The notes under the pieces are model-generated. The model had not been told where the DNA came from. It did no database searches and was given only the letters and a program-made list of their open reading frames with translations. From NCBI GenBank assembly GCA_022561675.1, contig JADFQT010000053.1, positions 1 through 11,306 on the forward strand: a stretch of 11,306 bases of DNA. The letters run 5' to 3'. This document shows, piece after piece, positions 1-6,024 of this stretch. The translations under genes and the position numbers were made by a program. How positions within the stretch are numbered: the first letter of the stretch is position 1; each line of letters opens with the position of its first letter. This stretch comes from Chloroflexota bacterium. GTDB lineage: Bacteria; Chloroflexota; Dehalococcoidia; Lucifugimonadales; UBA3495.

Positions 1-121
1 TCCACCGCCTCGCTTTTAACTTGACAGTCTTAATAGTAGTTTCAATGGTAGTCTCGGCCTGATTCAGCGGGCGGTGTCGACGGAATTGTCCGTCAAATAC
101 CTGTCTCGGCTTCGATAATAC

Positions 122-691
122 CTATTTTCCGTCCAGCAGAGACTCCCTGACCACAGCCCAACCTTCCGCCATGCCGCGCTCCGGAAAAGGCGCCTGCTCC
201 TGGTCCCTCACCACCTCCACCATGACCAAAGTAGGGCCGGGCTGTTCAATTACCGACTCCAACCCCAGCAGCAGTTCCTCAATGTCGTTGAACCTATAAG
301 TATTGGCATAACCGGCGCCCCGGGCCATCATCTGGAAATCCACGTTATCCAGGCCCTTAACGGGCAGCCCATCGGTGGACAGGCTGGCGATGTCCTCAAA
401 CACGAAGTGGACCAGGTTTTCCGGCTTGGACTCACCGATGGTCGCGAAAACCGCCAGGTCGGTGCGTAGCGTGGCATCGCAGTCCAGCACCAGAACCTTG
501 CGGTCGGGCTGGGCTAGCGATAGACCCAGACCCACCCCCGGAGCCCGATCCATGCAGTCGGTCAGGTCAACATCCAACTCCCTGCGCTCCGACACCTGAT
601 TCCAGTCCCGAAGCGCCGAGGAGGTAGACACCACCAGGGCCTCTTTACGGTGAAAGTTTATCGCTTTGGCTGCTTCCAGTGAAGGAATCAC
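122..691 (-). CDS. Degenerate ThDP-binding (PP-domain) beta-like paralogue
   Basis: The 189-residue protein aligns along most of its length with the beta subunit encoded at 1265-1855. Both share a GLGL.LAQPDRKV.VLD block and a PENL/PKNL.HF.F block with identical spacing. In the beta subunit the ThDP/Mg signature is GDG, 25 residues, NN. Here it reads C71-D72-A73, 25 residues, E99-D100, and the TGGQP segment becomes STDGLP. The Asp of GDG is kept and the second Asn is replaced by Asp, so metal binding could survive, but normal catalysis is doubtful. The start is GTG at 691, preceded by a strong AAGGAGGGG with about 8 bases spacing. That ribosome site lies inside the upstream membrane-protein frame, which overlaps by 47 bases. 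The frame is intact, so it is probably a working gene. It may be a regulatory or structural partner of the alpha/beta enzyme, or an enzyme with another role; the function is inferred only. Confidence 0.8.
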   Translation of the reverse strand: MIPSLEAAKAINFHRKEALVVSTSSALRDWNQVSERRELDVDLTDCMDRAPGVGLGLSLAQPDRKVLVLDCDATLRTDLAVFATIGESKPENLVHFVFEDIASLSTDGLPVKGLDNVDFQMMARGAGYANTYRFNDIEELLLGLESVIEQPGPTLVMVEVVRDQEQAPFPERGMAEGWAVVRESLLDGK

Positions 692-929
692 CGGCAGTCC
701 CCTCCTTTTCTTGATCCAAATCTAAAACAGGCCCATCGCCCGCGATATGCCGTGCCGTCACCAGCAAATACATGCCGAGCAGTATGGAGGCGCCCCCGAG
801 CAGTCCCAGGGAGATGCCGTAGAGCAGGTTCGCCTGGAGCAAGGCCTGATACAGCAGCCAGAAACCCAGCGCCAACCCTATATAGGATACCAGCCGGCCC
901 AGCAGGCCCTTTAGCAAGCTCTTCAACAT
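645..929 (-). CDS. Small two-helix membrane protein, unknown function
   Basis: A 94-residue frame with a basic N-terminus (several Lys/Arg in the first 12 residues) and two hydrophobic stretches at about residues 14-31 and 37-57. These are followed by a polar, acidic tail rich in Asp, Glu and Ser. The pattern suggests a small inner-membrane protein with two helices and a soluble tail. I do not recognise the family. The ATG at 929 has no clear Shine-Dalgarno sequence. A TATAAC-like box at 937-942 on the same strand lies so close that a nearly leaderless transcript is possible. Its 3' end overlaps the start of the degenerate beta-like gene by 47 bases and carries that gene's ribosome binding site, so the two are probably co-transcribed. 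It could be spurious, but the hydrophobicity profile argues for a real gene. Confidence 0.55.
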   Translation of the reverse strand: MLKSLLKGLLGRLVSYIGLALGFWLLYQALLQANLLYGISLGLLGGASILLGMYLLVTARHIAGDGPVLDLDQEKEGTAGDSFTGSSQSDKLSP

Positions 930-1264
930 TATGCCCGTTATATTTTAGAGGGTGCGGTGAGGAGCAACAGTTCATGGTTCGACAAGGTCGCCACGAACGG
1001 AAGCCGATCCGTTCGCCCTGAGCCTGTCGAAGGGCGACTACTCCAGTCTTGATTACTCCGGATTTGAAGCTTCTCCCACACACATTTGCAGAAAAAGCGG
1101 GCGCCGGAACAGCGGCATGGCTGCAGAATCGACACCCTTCTATGCTAATGCCCAGATGAACCCCGCAGTTGTAGTATAGCGGTCCATGTAGATCCACCTC
1201 GGCTTTGCTATGGGCAAGCCACTTATGGGGCGGGGGTTGAGGCGCGGCTTATCTTACCCCCGGC
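930..1264. other. Gene-free gap of 335 bases with a dispersed repeat
   Basis: No convincing gene is present. Frames crossing it are read-through of the repeat; the minus-strand translation gives an ALRQAQGERI-like string. The left part holds a repeat copy with a hairpin (978-1090). The right part, up to the stop of the beta gene, has runs of C and G (GGGGGT and ACCCCC on the minus strand about 18 bases apart) that might pair, but there is no U tract to make a convincing terminator. A TATACT box lies on the minus strand near 1172-1177 without a good -35 partner. Confidence 0.6.
978..1090. repeat. Dispersed repeat family A, copy 1, with hairpin
   Basis: Bases 978-1000 and 1009-1031 are imperfect inverted repeats (17 of 23 positions pair) around an 8-base loop. 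The core contains CCCTGAGCCTGTCGAAGGGC. From 1016 to 1061 the sequence matches 8970-9015 at 39 of 46 positions, including AGTCTTGATTA. Weaker similarity, with small gaps, continues to about 1090 (ACACA and TTGCAG against ACACA and CTGCGG). Short repeats of the CCTGAGCCTGTCGAAGGG kind are common between genes in several bacterial groups. No coding function is expected. Confidence 0.75.
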
Positions 1265-1855
1265 TTATTTCACCCCCAGGGTAAGGGGCAATTCTCGGAA
1301 GGCCTGCTGCACTGACCTGCTGGGGCGGGGCCTGTACTGGACCGGCGTGTTCTCGACCTGGGGTTCCACGGCAAGGTGAATGAACACCGGGCCCTCCGCG
1401 GCCAACACCTGGTCGATTCCGGTGGTCAAGTCTTCCAGGTCCTCAAAGGAGAACACGGCGGCATATCCGGCGGCCTTGGCCATGCCTTCCCAGTCAGATT
1501 GGCCCGCCCCGGGTATGGGCTGTCCTCCGGTAACGGCATAAACCCCATTATTGAACAGGAAATGATAAAGATTTTTGGGAGCCTTATTGGCCAGGGTAAC
1601 CAGCGCTCCCAGGTTCATCAGCAGGCTGCCGTCGCCATCCAAAACGAAAACCTTGCGATCCGGTTGCGCCAGGGCCAGTCCCAATCCCAAAGAGGATGCC
1701 TTGCTCATGGCCCCGGATAGAGGCAGGTCGAAATCTTGGGCGCTGGTGACCGTCGGCAGGCCGAAGCTGACGTTGTTGGCGTTCATAGTCGGAACAATCA
1801 GCGATCCGTTGCGCTTGCTGTCGATGATTTTCACTGCGTCTTCGTTTTTAATCAC
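1265..1855 (-). CDS. ThDP-dependent decarboxylase beta subunit (ComE-like, sulfopyruvate/phosphonopyruvate type)
   Basis: This 196-residue protein is a stand-alone PP domain that binds the diphosphate end of thiamine diphosphate. It carries the classical motif G74-D75-G76, 25 residues, N102-N103. It also has the S-LGLGLALAQPDRKV segment before the motif and TGGQP (109-113) after it, as in sulfopyruvate and phosphonopyruvate decarboxylases. Archaeal ComE is of similar size (about 190 residues). Such subunits pair with a separate PYR-domain alpha subunit, here encoded 51 bases upstream, to decarboxylate a 2-oxoacid such as 3-sulfopyruvate to sulfoacetaldehyde. The real substrate cannot be read from sequence, and no coenzyme M, taurine or phosphonate genes are nearby. 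The start is GTG at 1855 with GGAAGGAG about 10 bases upstream. It lies in one transcription unit with alpha, behind the promoter at 2612-2641. Confidence 0.85.
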   Translation of the reverse strand: MIKNEDAVKIIDSKRNGSLIVPTMNANNVSFGLPTVTSAQDFDLPLSGAMSKASSLGLGLALAQPDRKVFVLDGDGSLLMNLGALVTLANKAPKNLYHFLFNNGVYAVTGGQPIPGAGQSDWEGMAKAAGYAAVFSFEDLEDLTTGIDQVLAAEGPVFIHLAVEPQVENTPVQYRPRPSRSVQQAFRELPLTLGVK

Positions 1856-1906
1856 GCTAAAGATTCTCCTTCCCAGTTAATGGTCCGGTTAATCGCCCTT
1901 CGGCTT

Positions 1907-2413
1907 TTAGGCTCCGAACTCGGTACCCACCAGCACCGCTACCGGCTTCTGGGTCCGTTCCGCCTCCTCGAGCGCGATGCTAATCCGGCCGGCGTCTTCG
2001 TCGGTCTCTATCAAGTAGTAGTTTATCCCCCAGGCGTGGAGGATATGCTCGATGAAGCGGGCCGCCGAGTCGGTGGTGACGCCGTGGCGGCTCCAGCCCC
2101 GGTAGCCGATAAGCATTACCAGCGGCTGGTTGATGTCCAGCCCAAGACCCCGAATAGAGTCGCCCGATTCAAATATTCCGGTATTCTGAATCAGGACTAC
2201 GGGCTTTTTCCCGCCAACCCACAGGCCGGCGGCAATGGCCATGGTTTCACCCTCCCGGCACACCGGCACCAGGTCCAACGAGGGTTCGGCTGTCAGCAGC
2301 TGATACATAAAGTTGGTTTCGCTGTCGGGCAGCCACACCACATGGGTAACATTGTTCTTGACCAGCTCGCTAATAACTGCCGGTGGATGCAGCACAGCTT
2401 CCTGAGTTGTCAT
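1907..2413 (-). CDS. ThDP-dependent decarboxylase alpha subunit (ComD-like, PYR domain)
   Basis: A 168-residue stand-alone PYR domain. The segment R53-E54-G55-E56 followed by AIAAGL, then GGKKPVVLIQNTG, is the family hallmark. E54 is the probable conserved Glu that activates the aminopyrimidine of thiamine diphosphate, by analogy with the NE motif of related decarboxylases. The length matches archaeal ComD (about 169). The active site should form at the interface with the beta subunit encoded just downstream, as in sulfopyruvate decarboxylase (ComDE). The ATG at 2413 has AAGGAGG at short spacing (about 4 bases), so initiation may not be optimal. It is the first gene after a strong promoter and a long leader, 290 bases after asnS ends, so it probably starts its own operon. 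Phosphonopyruvate or another 3-substituted pyruvate is an equally possible substrate. Confidence 0.85.
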   Translation of the reverse strand: MTTQEAVLHPPAVISELVKNNVTHVVWLPDSETNFMYQLLTAEPSLDLVPVCREGETMAIAAGLWVGGKKPVVLIQNTGIFESGDSIRGLGLDINQPLVMLIGYRGWSRHGVTTDSAARFIEHILHAWGINYYLIETDEDAGRISIALEEAERTQKPVAVLVGTEFGA

Positions 2414-2424
2414 AGCGCCTCCTT

Positions 2425-2454
2425 CCTGGGTCCAAAAATCCTGGGTTCAAAAAT
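2425..2454 (-). repeat. Tandem 15-base repeat before the alpha ribosome site
   Basis: On the minus strand two adjacent units read ATTTTTGAACCCAGG and ATTTTTGGACCCAGG, one mismatch in 15, followed directly by AAGGAGG. The units may be a recent duplication or binding sites for a regulator acting on the message or DNA. Confidence 0.7.
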
Positions 2455-2505
2455 GCTTTTGGGCGTGGGTCCTGAGGGTCTCCTTGAGCTTCTCAACCAG
2501 CTAAA

Positions 2506-2526
2506 CCCGCCAATCCTTCGGCGGGG
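2506..2526 (-). terminator. Possible attenuator or terminator-like hairpin in the leader
   Basis: On the minus strand CCGCC and GGCGG flank an 8-base loop, extendable by one G-C pair to CCCGCC/GGCGGG if the flanking bases are used. It is followed by GTTTAGC. The U tract is too short for a confident terminator. It could act as an attenuator for the alpha/beta operon, or only be a G+C-rich stem. Confidence 0.25.
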
Positions 2527-2611
2527 CGGGAAAGCCAAACCGGGTCGCGGGCATGCGGGACGGATTCCGCAGGGTACTGGGCCCGTTGGGTAATCCAGCT
2601 TGAGCGGCACC

Positions 2612-2641
2612 ATTATATTCGTGGCCTAGCTGGCTAGTCAA
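2612..2641 (-). promoter_or_regulatory. Sigma-70 type promoter for the alpha/beta operon
   Basis: Read on the minus strand: -35 TTGACT (2636-2641, five of six consensus bases), 18-base spacer, perfect -10 TATAAT (2612-2617). It is the best promoter match in the window and lies in the gap between asnS and the alpha gene, on the correct strand. Confidence 0.7.
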
Positions 2642-2703
2642 TGATGCGTTCTTGAGTTTGTTGTGGATGGGGACCACGGGCGAAGACAGGCCGAGCTCCT
2701 TGC

Positions 2704-4098
2704 TCAGAACTCGGCATTCTTGGGCGTTCGGGGGAAGGGGGTTACATCCCGGATATTTTGCATGCCGGTGATGAACTGCACAGTGCGCTCGAAACCCAGA
2801 CCGAAACCCGAGTGGGGGACCGTACCGTAGCGCCGCAGGTCCAGGTACCACCAGTAGTTCTTCTCGTCCAGCCCGGACTCGCGCAGCCGCTCCAGAAGCA
2901 CGTCGTACCGCTCCTCCCGCTGGCTGCCTCCGATGATTTCCCCGATCCTCGGCACCAGCACGTCCATGGCTCCCACTGTTTTTCCGTCGTCGTTCAAACG
3001 CATGTAGAAAGCCTTGATCTCCTTGGGGTAGTCGGTAAGGACCACCGGCTTCTGCACCACCCGCTCGGTGATGTATCGCTCGTGTTCCGACTGCAGGTCT
3101 AGACCCCATTCCACGGGAAACTCAAAGTCTTCTCCGGACCGGGCCAGGATGTCGATTGCCTCAGAGTAAGTGAGCCGCTCGAAGCTGGAGTTGACGATGC
3201 TCTCCAGCGTGGATATGGCGCTTTTGTCATACCACTGGTTGAAGAACTCCAGGTCCTCGGCGCAATTTTCCAAGATATAGCTGAAGATGAATTTGATAAA
3301 TTCCTCCGCCAGCTCGGCCAGACCAGTCAGGTCGCAAAACGCCACCTCCGGCTCAACCATCCAAAACTCCGCCAGATGGCGGGAGGTGTTGGAGTTTTCC
3401 GCTCGGAAGGTCGGTCCAAAGGTGTAAACATCGGTCAAGGCCAACGCGAATATCTCGGCTTCCAGCTGTCCACTGACGGTAAGAAAGGTGGGCTTGCCGA
3501 AAAAGTCTTCCGAGTAGTCGACGCCCTCCTCGCCGCGGGGTACCTTGGCCGGGTCTAGAGTCGTTACCCGAAACATGGATCCCGCCCCTTCGGCGTCGCT
3601 GGCGGTGATCGTGGGCGTATGTATGTACTGAAAGCCCCGGCTTTGGAAGAAGCTATGGATGGCGAAGGCGGTGGCACTTCGCACCCGGGCCATGGCTCCA
3701 AAGGTATTGGTCCTGGGCCGGAGGTGGCCGTTTTCCCGCAGGAACTCCAGGGTGTGCCGCTTCTTTTGCAGGGCGTAGGTTTCCGGATCGGCCGAGCCCA
3801 GGAGCTCAATTCGCTTGGCTTTAACCTCGTACTTTTGCCCCTTACCCAGGGATTCAACCACCTCTCCCACTACGCTGATGCTGCAGCCGGTGTTGAGCGC
3901 TTCCGCCAATGGATAATCCGGCAGGGATTGCTCCACGACGACCTGCAGGTCTCGCAGGGTGGACCCATCGCTCATCTGGATAAAGGAGACTGCGCCCGAG
4001 GAACGTCTGGTCTTGACCCAGCCCTGCACCAGCACTTCTCCGCCCGGGGCTTCCCGCTGGAGAATCTCTTTAACTCTAGTTCGACGCATCATCTTCAT
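2704..4098 (-). CDS. asnS: Asparaginyl-tRNA synthetase
   Basis: The enzyme charges tRNA-Asn with asparagine using ATP in the cytoplasm. The 464-residue length fits bacterial AsnRS (about 466). The N-terminal anticodon-binding OB fold covers about residues 18-100 (VQGWVKTRR, FIQMSDGS). The class II catalytic core follows: LTVSGQLEAE, motif 2 around TFRAENSNTSRHLAEFWMVEPE-like residues (ligand-binding Arg-Ala-Glu and Glu-Phe), and motif 3 GLGFERTVQFITGMQNIRD near the C-terminus. It ends in TPFPRTP, typical of AsnRS. It lies 24 bases after gatA and is probably in the same operon. The N-terminus MKMMRR gives several ATG choices. No clean Shine-Dalgarno precedes the first; GGTGGG fits the ATG at 4092 better, so the start may be two or three codons later. 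Having AsnRS means GatCAB may not be essential for Asn-tRNA and could mainly serve Gln-tRNA. Confidence 0.97.
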   Translation of the reverse strand: MKMMRRTRVKEILQREAPGGEVLVQGWVKTRRSSGAVSFIQMSDGSTLRDLQVVVEQSLPDYPLAEALNTGCSISVVGEVVESLGKGQKYEVKAKRIELLGSADPETYALQKKRHTLEFLRENGHLRPRTNTFGAMARVRSATAFAIHSFFQSRGFQYIHTPTITASDAEGAGSMFRVTTLDPAKVPRGEEGVDYSEDFFGKPTFLTVSGQLEAEIFALALTDVYTFGPTFRAENSNTSRHLAEFWMVEPEVAFCDLTGLAELAEEFIKFIFSYILENCAEDLEFFNQWYDKSAISTLESIVNSSFERLTYSEAIDILARSGEDFEFPVEWGLDLQSEHERYITERVVQKPVVLTDYPKEIKAFYMRLNDDGKTVGAMDVLVPRIGEIIGGSQREERYDVLLERLRESGLDEKNYWWYLDLRRYGTVPHSGFGLGFERTVQFITGMQNIRDVTPFPRTPKNAEF

Positions 4099-4122
4099 CC
4101 CACCCGTTGTTAAATCAGCAAT

Positions 4123-5628
4123 TTAACCGGTAGCTAAAAGTTGGGGCCTGGCCAGGTGCCACTCGGTGGCCTGCTGGTAGGAGTGGGCGATCTGCAGCAG
4201 GGTTTCTTCGGACCAAGCCGGGCCGATTAGCTGCATCCCCACCGGCAAGCCCTGGGAGAAACCACAAGGGACCGATAAGCCGGGCAGCCCGGCTATGTTA
4301 ACCGGCAGGGTGTAGACATCGACCAGGTACATCTGCAGCGGGTCGGCGGTTTTCTCACCCAGAGGAAAGGCCACCACCGGAGAGGTGGGAGTTACCAGCG
4401 CATCCACCTGACTGAAAACCTGGTCAAATTCCCGGCGGATCAGGGTCCTTACCTGCTGGGCTTTGATGTAGTAAGCGTCGTAGTAACCGGAAGACAGCGC
4501 GTAGGTGCCCAGCATAATGCGGCGCTTCACCTCGGGACCAAAACCGTACCGGCGGGTCTTCTCCAGTGCCTCCCACATATCGGTAGTATCCTGAAACGAG
4601 TAACCGAACTTCACTCCGTCGTAGCGGGCCAGATTTGCCGAGCACTCGGAAGGAGCAATTATGTAGTAGCAAGCCAGCGCGTGCTGAGTGGTCGGTAGGG
4701 AGACCGGCTGGACTGATGCACCCAGGGATTCGAGGACTCGTATCCCGTCCTCCACCCTGTCCTTGACCTCCGGGGCTAACCCCTCAACAAAGTACTCTTG
4801 GGGCACGCCAATTCGGAAAGCGTCCCGGGTTCCCTGCGGACCCAGAGGAGAGGAGCCGGCGGGAATCCCGTCCAGCGCCGCAGCGTAGCCGGATGGCGGG
4901 CGGGGTACCGAAGTCGCGTCGAGGGGGTCATGACCGGCGATGGCATCAAGCACCAGGGCGCAGTCGGCGACCCCCCTGGCCAGCGGCCCGATTTGATCCA
5001 GAGATGAGGCGTAGGCCACCAGGCCGTACCGGCTCACCGACCCATAAGTGGGCTTCAAGCCGACCACGCCGGAAAGCGCGGCGGGTTGACGAATGCTGCC
5101 TCCGGTGTCCGAGCCCAGGGCATAGATGACCTCACCCGCCGCCACTGAGGCCGCCGCGCCGCCGCTGCTGCCACCGGGAACCCTGGCTAAATCCCAGGGG
5201 TTGTGCGTCGGGAAGAAGGCGGAGTGCTCGCAGGAAGAGCCCATGCCAAACTCGTCCATGTTGCCCTTCCCTAAAATTACCGCCCCTTGCTCGAGAAGCC
5301 TGCTAACCACGGTTGCGTTGTAAGGCGGAACATAGCTCTCCAGCATGCGGGAGCCGCAGGTAGTGGGAATTCCCTTGGTGGAGATCAGGTCCTTTATCTG
5401 CACCGGTATTCCAGTCAGCGGCGTGGCCCGACCGCCAGCAAGGACTTGGTCAGCCCGTTCCGCTTGGCTCTGGGCCAGGTCTTCGGTGATGGTCACGAAG
5501 GCCTTTACCCGGTCCTCGACCTGCCGAATGCGCTCCAGGCAGGAAGCGGTCAAGTCAACCGAGCTGAATTCCCGCGCCACCAGACCCCGATGGGCTTCTC
5601 GAACCGTCAGTTCCCACAGATTGGCCAA
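4123..5628 (-). CDS. gatA: Asp-tRNA(Asn)/Glu-tRNA(Gln) amidotransferase subunit A
   Basis: The glutaminase subunit of GatCAB releases ammonia from glutamine or asparagine and passes it to GatB, which amidates mischarged Glu-tRNA-Gln or Asp-tRNA-Asn. The 501 residues fit the family. The amidase-signature triad is visible: K79 (IPVQIKDL), S154 (PGGSSGGAAA, the cis-Ser) and S178 (GSDTGGSIRQPA, nucleophile). These fall at the numbers I recall for Staphylococcus aureus GatA. A short extra Pro/Gly-rich stretch near residues 235-255 looks like a loop insertion. The start is TTG at 5628, chosen because GGAGG lies about 10 bases upstream within the last codons of gatC, whose TAG stop is 5 bases before the TTG. 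This suggests translational coupling. asnS follows after 24 bases. GatB is not in the window. Confidence 0.97.
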   Translation of the reverse strand: MANLWELTVREAHRGLVAREFSSVDLTASCLERIRQVEDRVKAFVTITEDLAQSQAERADQVLAGGRATPLTGIPVQIKDLISTKGIPTTCGSRMLESYVPPYNATVVSRLLEQGAVILGKGNMDEFGMGSSCEHSAFFPTHNPWDLARVPGGSSGGAAASVAAGEVIYALGSDTGGSIRQPAALSGVVGLKPTYGSVSRYGLVAYASSLDQIGPLARGVADCALVLDAIAGHDPLDATSVPRPPSGYAAALDGIPAGSSPLGPQGTRDAFRIGVPQEYFVEGLAPEVKDRVEDGIRVLESLGASVQPVSLPTTQHALACYYIIAPSECSANLARYDGVKFGYSFQDTTDMWEALEKTRRYGFGPEVKRRIMLGTYALSSGYYDAYYIKAQQVRTLIRREFDQVFSQVDALVTPTSPVVAFPLGEKTADPLQMYLVDVYTLPVNIAGLPGLSVPCGFSQGLPVGMQLIGPAWSEETLLQIAHSYQQATEWHLARPQLLATG

Positions 5629-5633
5629 CCGAC

Positions 5634-5924
5634 CTATTCCTCCAGTACCGCCTTGACTCGAAAGAACTCCCCTTCCCTTCTGGGCGCGTTGCTTAAAACA
5701 TCTTCAGGTGGCATGCAATCTTGCGCCACATCTTCGCGGGTGACCGTGTTCAAGTCCGCGGCACGGCCGGTGGGAGGCACATCGGTGGTATCCAGCTGGC
5801 GTAGTAGCTCAAACTGCTCCAAGATATGTGAGAGCTGCTGCCCAAAGGATTCAACCTCCTCATCGGTAAGCTCAATGCGGGCGAGAGCGGCGATATGCTC
5901 CACTTGAGTACGGTCCAATTCCAT
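5634..5924 (-). CDS. gatC: Asp-tRNA(Asn)/Glu-tRNA(Gln) amidotransferase subunit C
   Basis: GatC is a small subunit that wraps around GatA and GatB and stabilises the amidotransferase. From the ATG at 5924 the protein has 96 residues, typical for the family. It begins MELDRTQVEHIAALARIELTD, the classic N-terminal helix, and carries DVPPT in the linker and a C-terminal R(E)GEFFRVKAVLEE. A longer frame begins at a TTG at 5960, but that start has no ribosome site and adds 12 atypical residues. The ATG has AGGA 5 bases upstream. It is the first gene of the gatC-gatA-asnS operon. A candidate promoter lies at 5986-6015. Confidence 0.95.
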   Translation of the reverse strand: MELDRTQVEHIAALARIELTDEEVESFGQQLSHILEQFELLRQLDTTDVPPTGRAADLNTVTREDVAQDCMPPEDVLSNAPRREGEFFRVKAVLEE

Positions 5925-5974
5925 GCTGATCCTGAAGGGAATTGCCAAAGTAATATCCAATGGAATTTAGCGAC

Positions 5975-6015
5975 AGTATACCCAGAGTATACCGAGAACG
6001 GGGCGGAAAGACCAA
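5975..6015 (-). promoter_or_regulatory. Candidate promoter with twin AGTATACC repeats upstream of gatC
   Basis: On the plus strand AGTATACC occurs at 5975-5982 and 5986-5993, exactly 11 bases apart. Read on the minus strand each gives a TATACT -10 box. The upstream one (5986-5991) has TTGGTC at 6010-6015 after an 18-base spacer. Two offset promoters, or a promoter plus an operator on one helix face, are possible. The -35 is weak. Confidence 0.4.
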
Positions 6016-6024
6016 CTAACCGAC

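Larger units (their letters stand above)
2414..2605 (-). promoter_or_regulatory. Long 5' leader of the alpha/beta decarboxylase operon
   Basis: If transcription starts about 7 bases past the -10 box, the leader is about 190 bases, long for a bacterial operon. It contains a possible hairpin (CCGCC, 8-base loop GAAGGATT, GGCGG, followed by GTTT) near 2506-2526. It also has inverted GGATT/AATCC segments and two tandem 15-base units right before the ribosome site. I saw no thi-box (CTGAGA core) and no T-box motif, so no known riboswitch is claimed. A 67-codon frame (2613 to 2410) ending in an ATGA overlap with the alpha start is unlikely to be a gene, because its ATG lies inside the -10 box. Confidence 0.45.

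Noticed and set aside
1..121. Left edge, including TTGACA at 22-27
   Set aside because: No -10 box is found at a proper distance on the plus strand, and no gene or terminator for the beta-like gene is visible in these 121 bases.
122..691. Degenerate beta-like gene as a pseudogene
   Set aside because: The frame is uninterrupted, has normal length and a strong ribosome site. Loss of motif residues alone does not make it a pseudogene.
688..1197. 169-codon minus-strand frame across the gap
   Set aside because: It translates the family A repeat (ALRQAQGERI string) and then overlaps the small membrane protein in another frame. No ribosome site was found.
1736..2593. 285-codon plus-strand frame
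   Set aside because: It runs antisense to the alpha and beta genes, which have clear family motifs. It is a shadow of their codon pattern.
2414..2605. TPP riboswitch or T-box in the alpha leader
   Set aside because: A TPP riboswitch would suit a ThDP enzyme, but the thi-box core CTGAGA was not found. No T-box sequence was seen either.
2410..2613. 67-codon minus-strand frame ending with an ATGA overlap on the alpha start
   Set aside because: Its ATG lies inside the predicted -10 box, so that promoter could not give a message that includes it. The product is rich in Pro and Arg and resembles nothing known.
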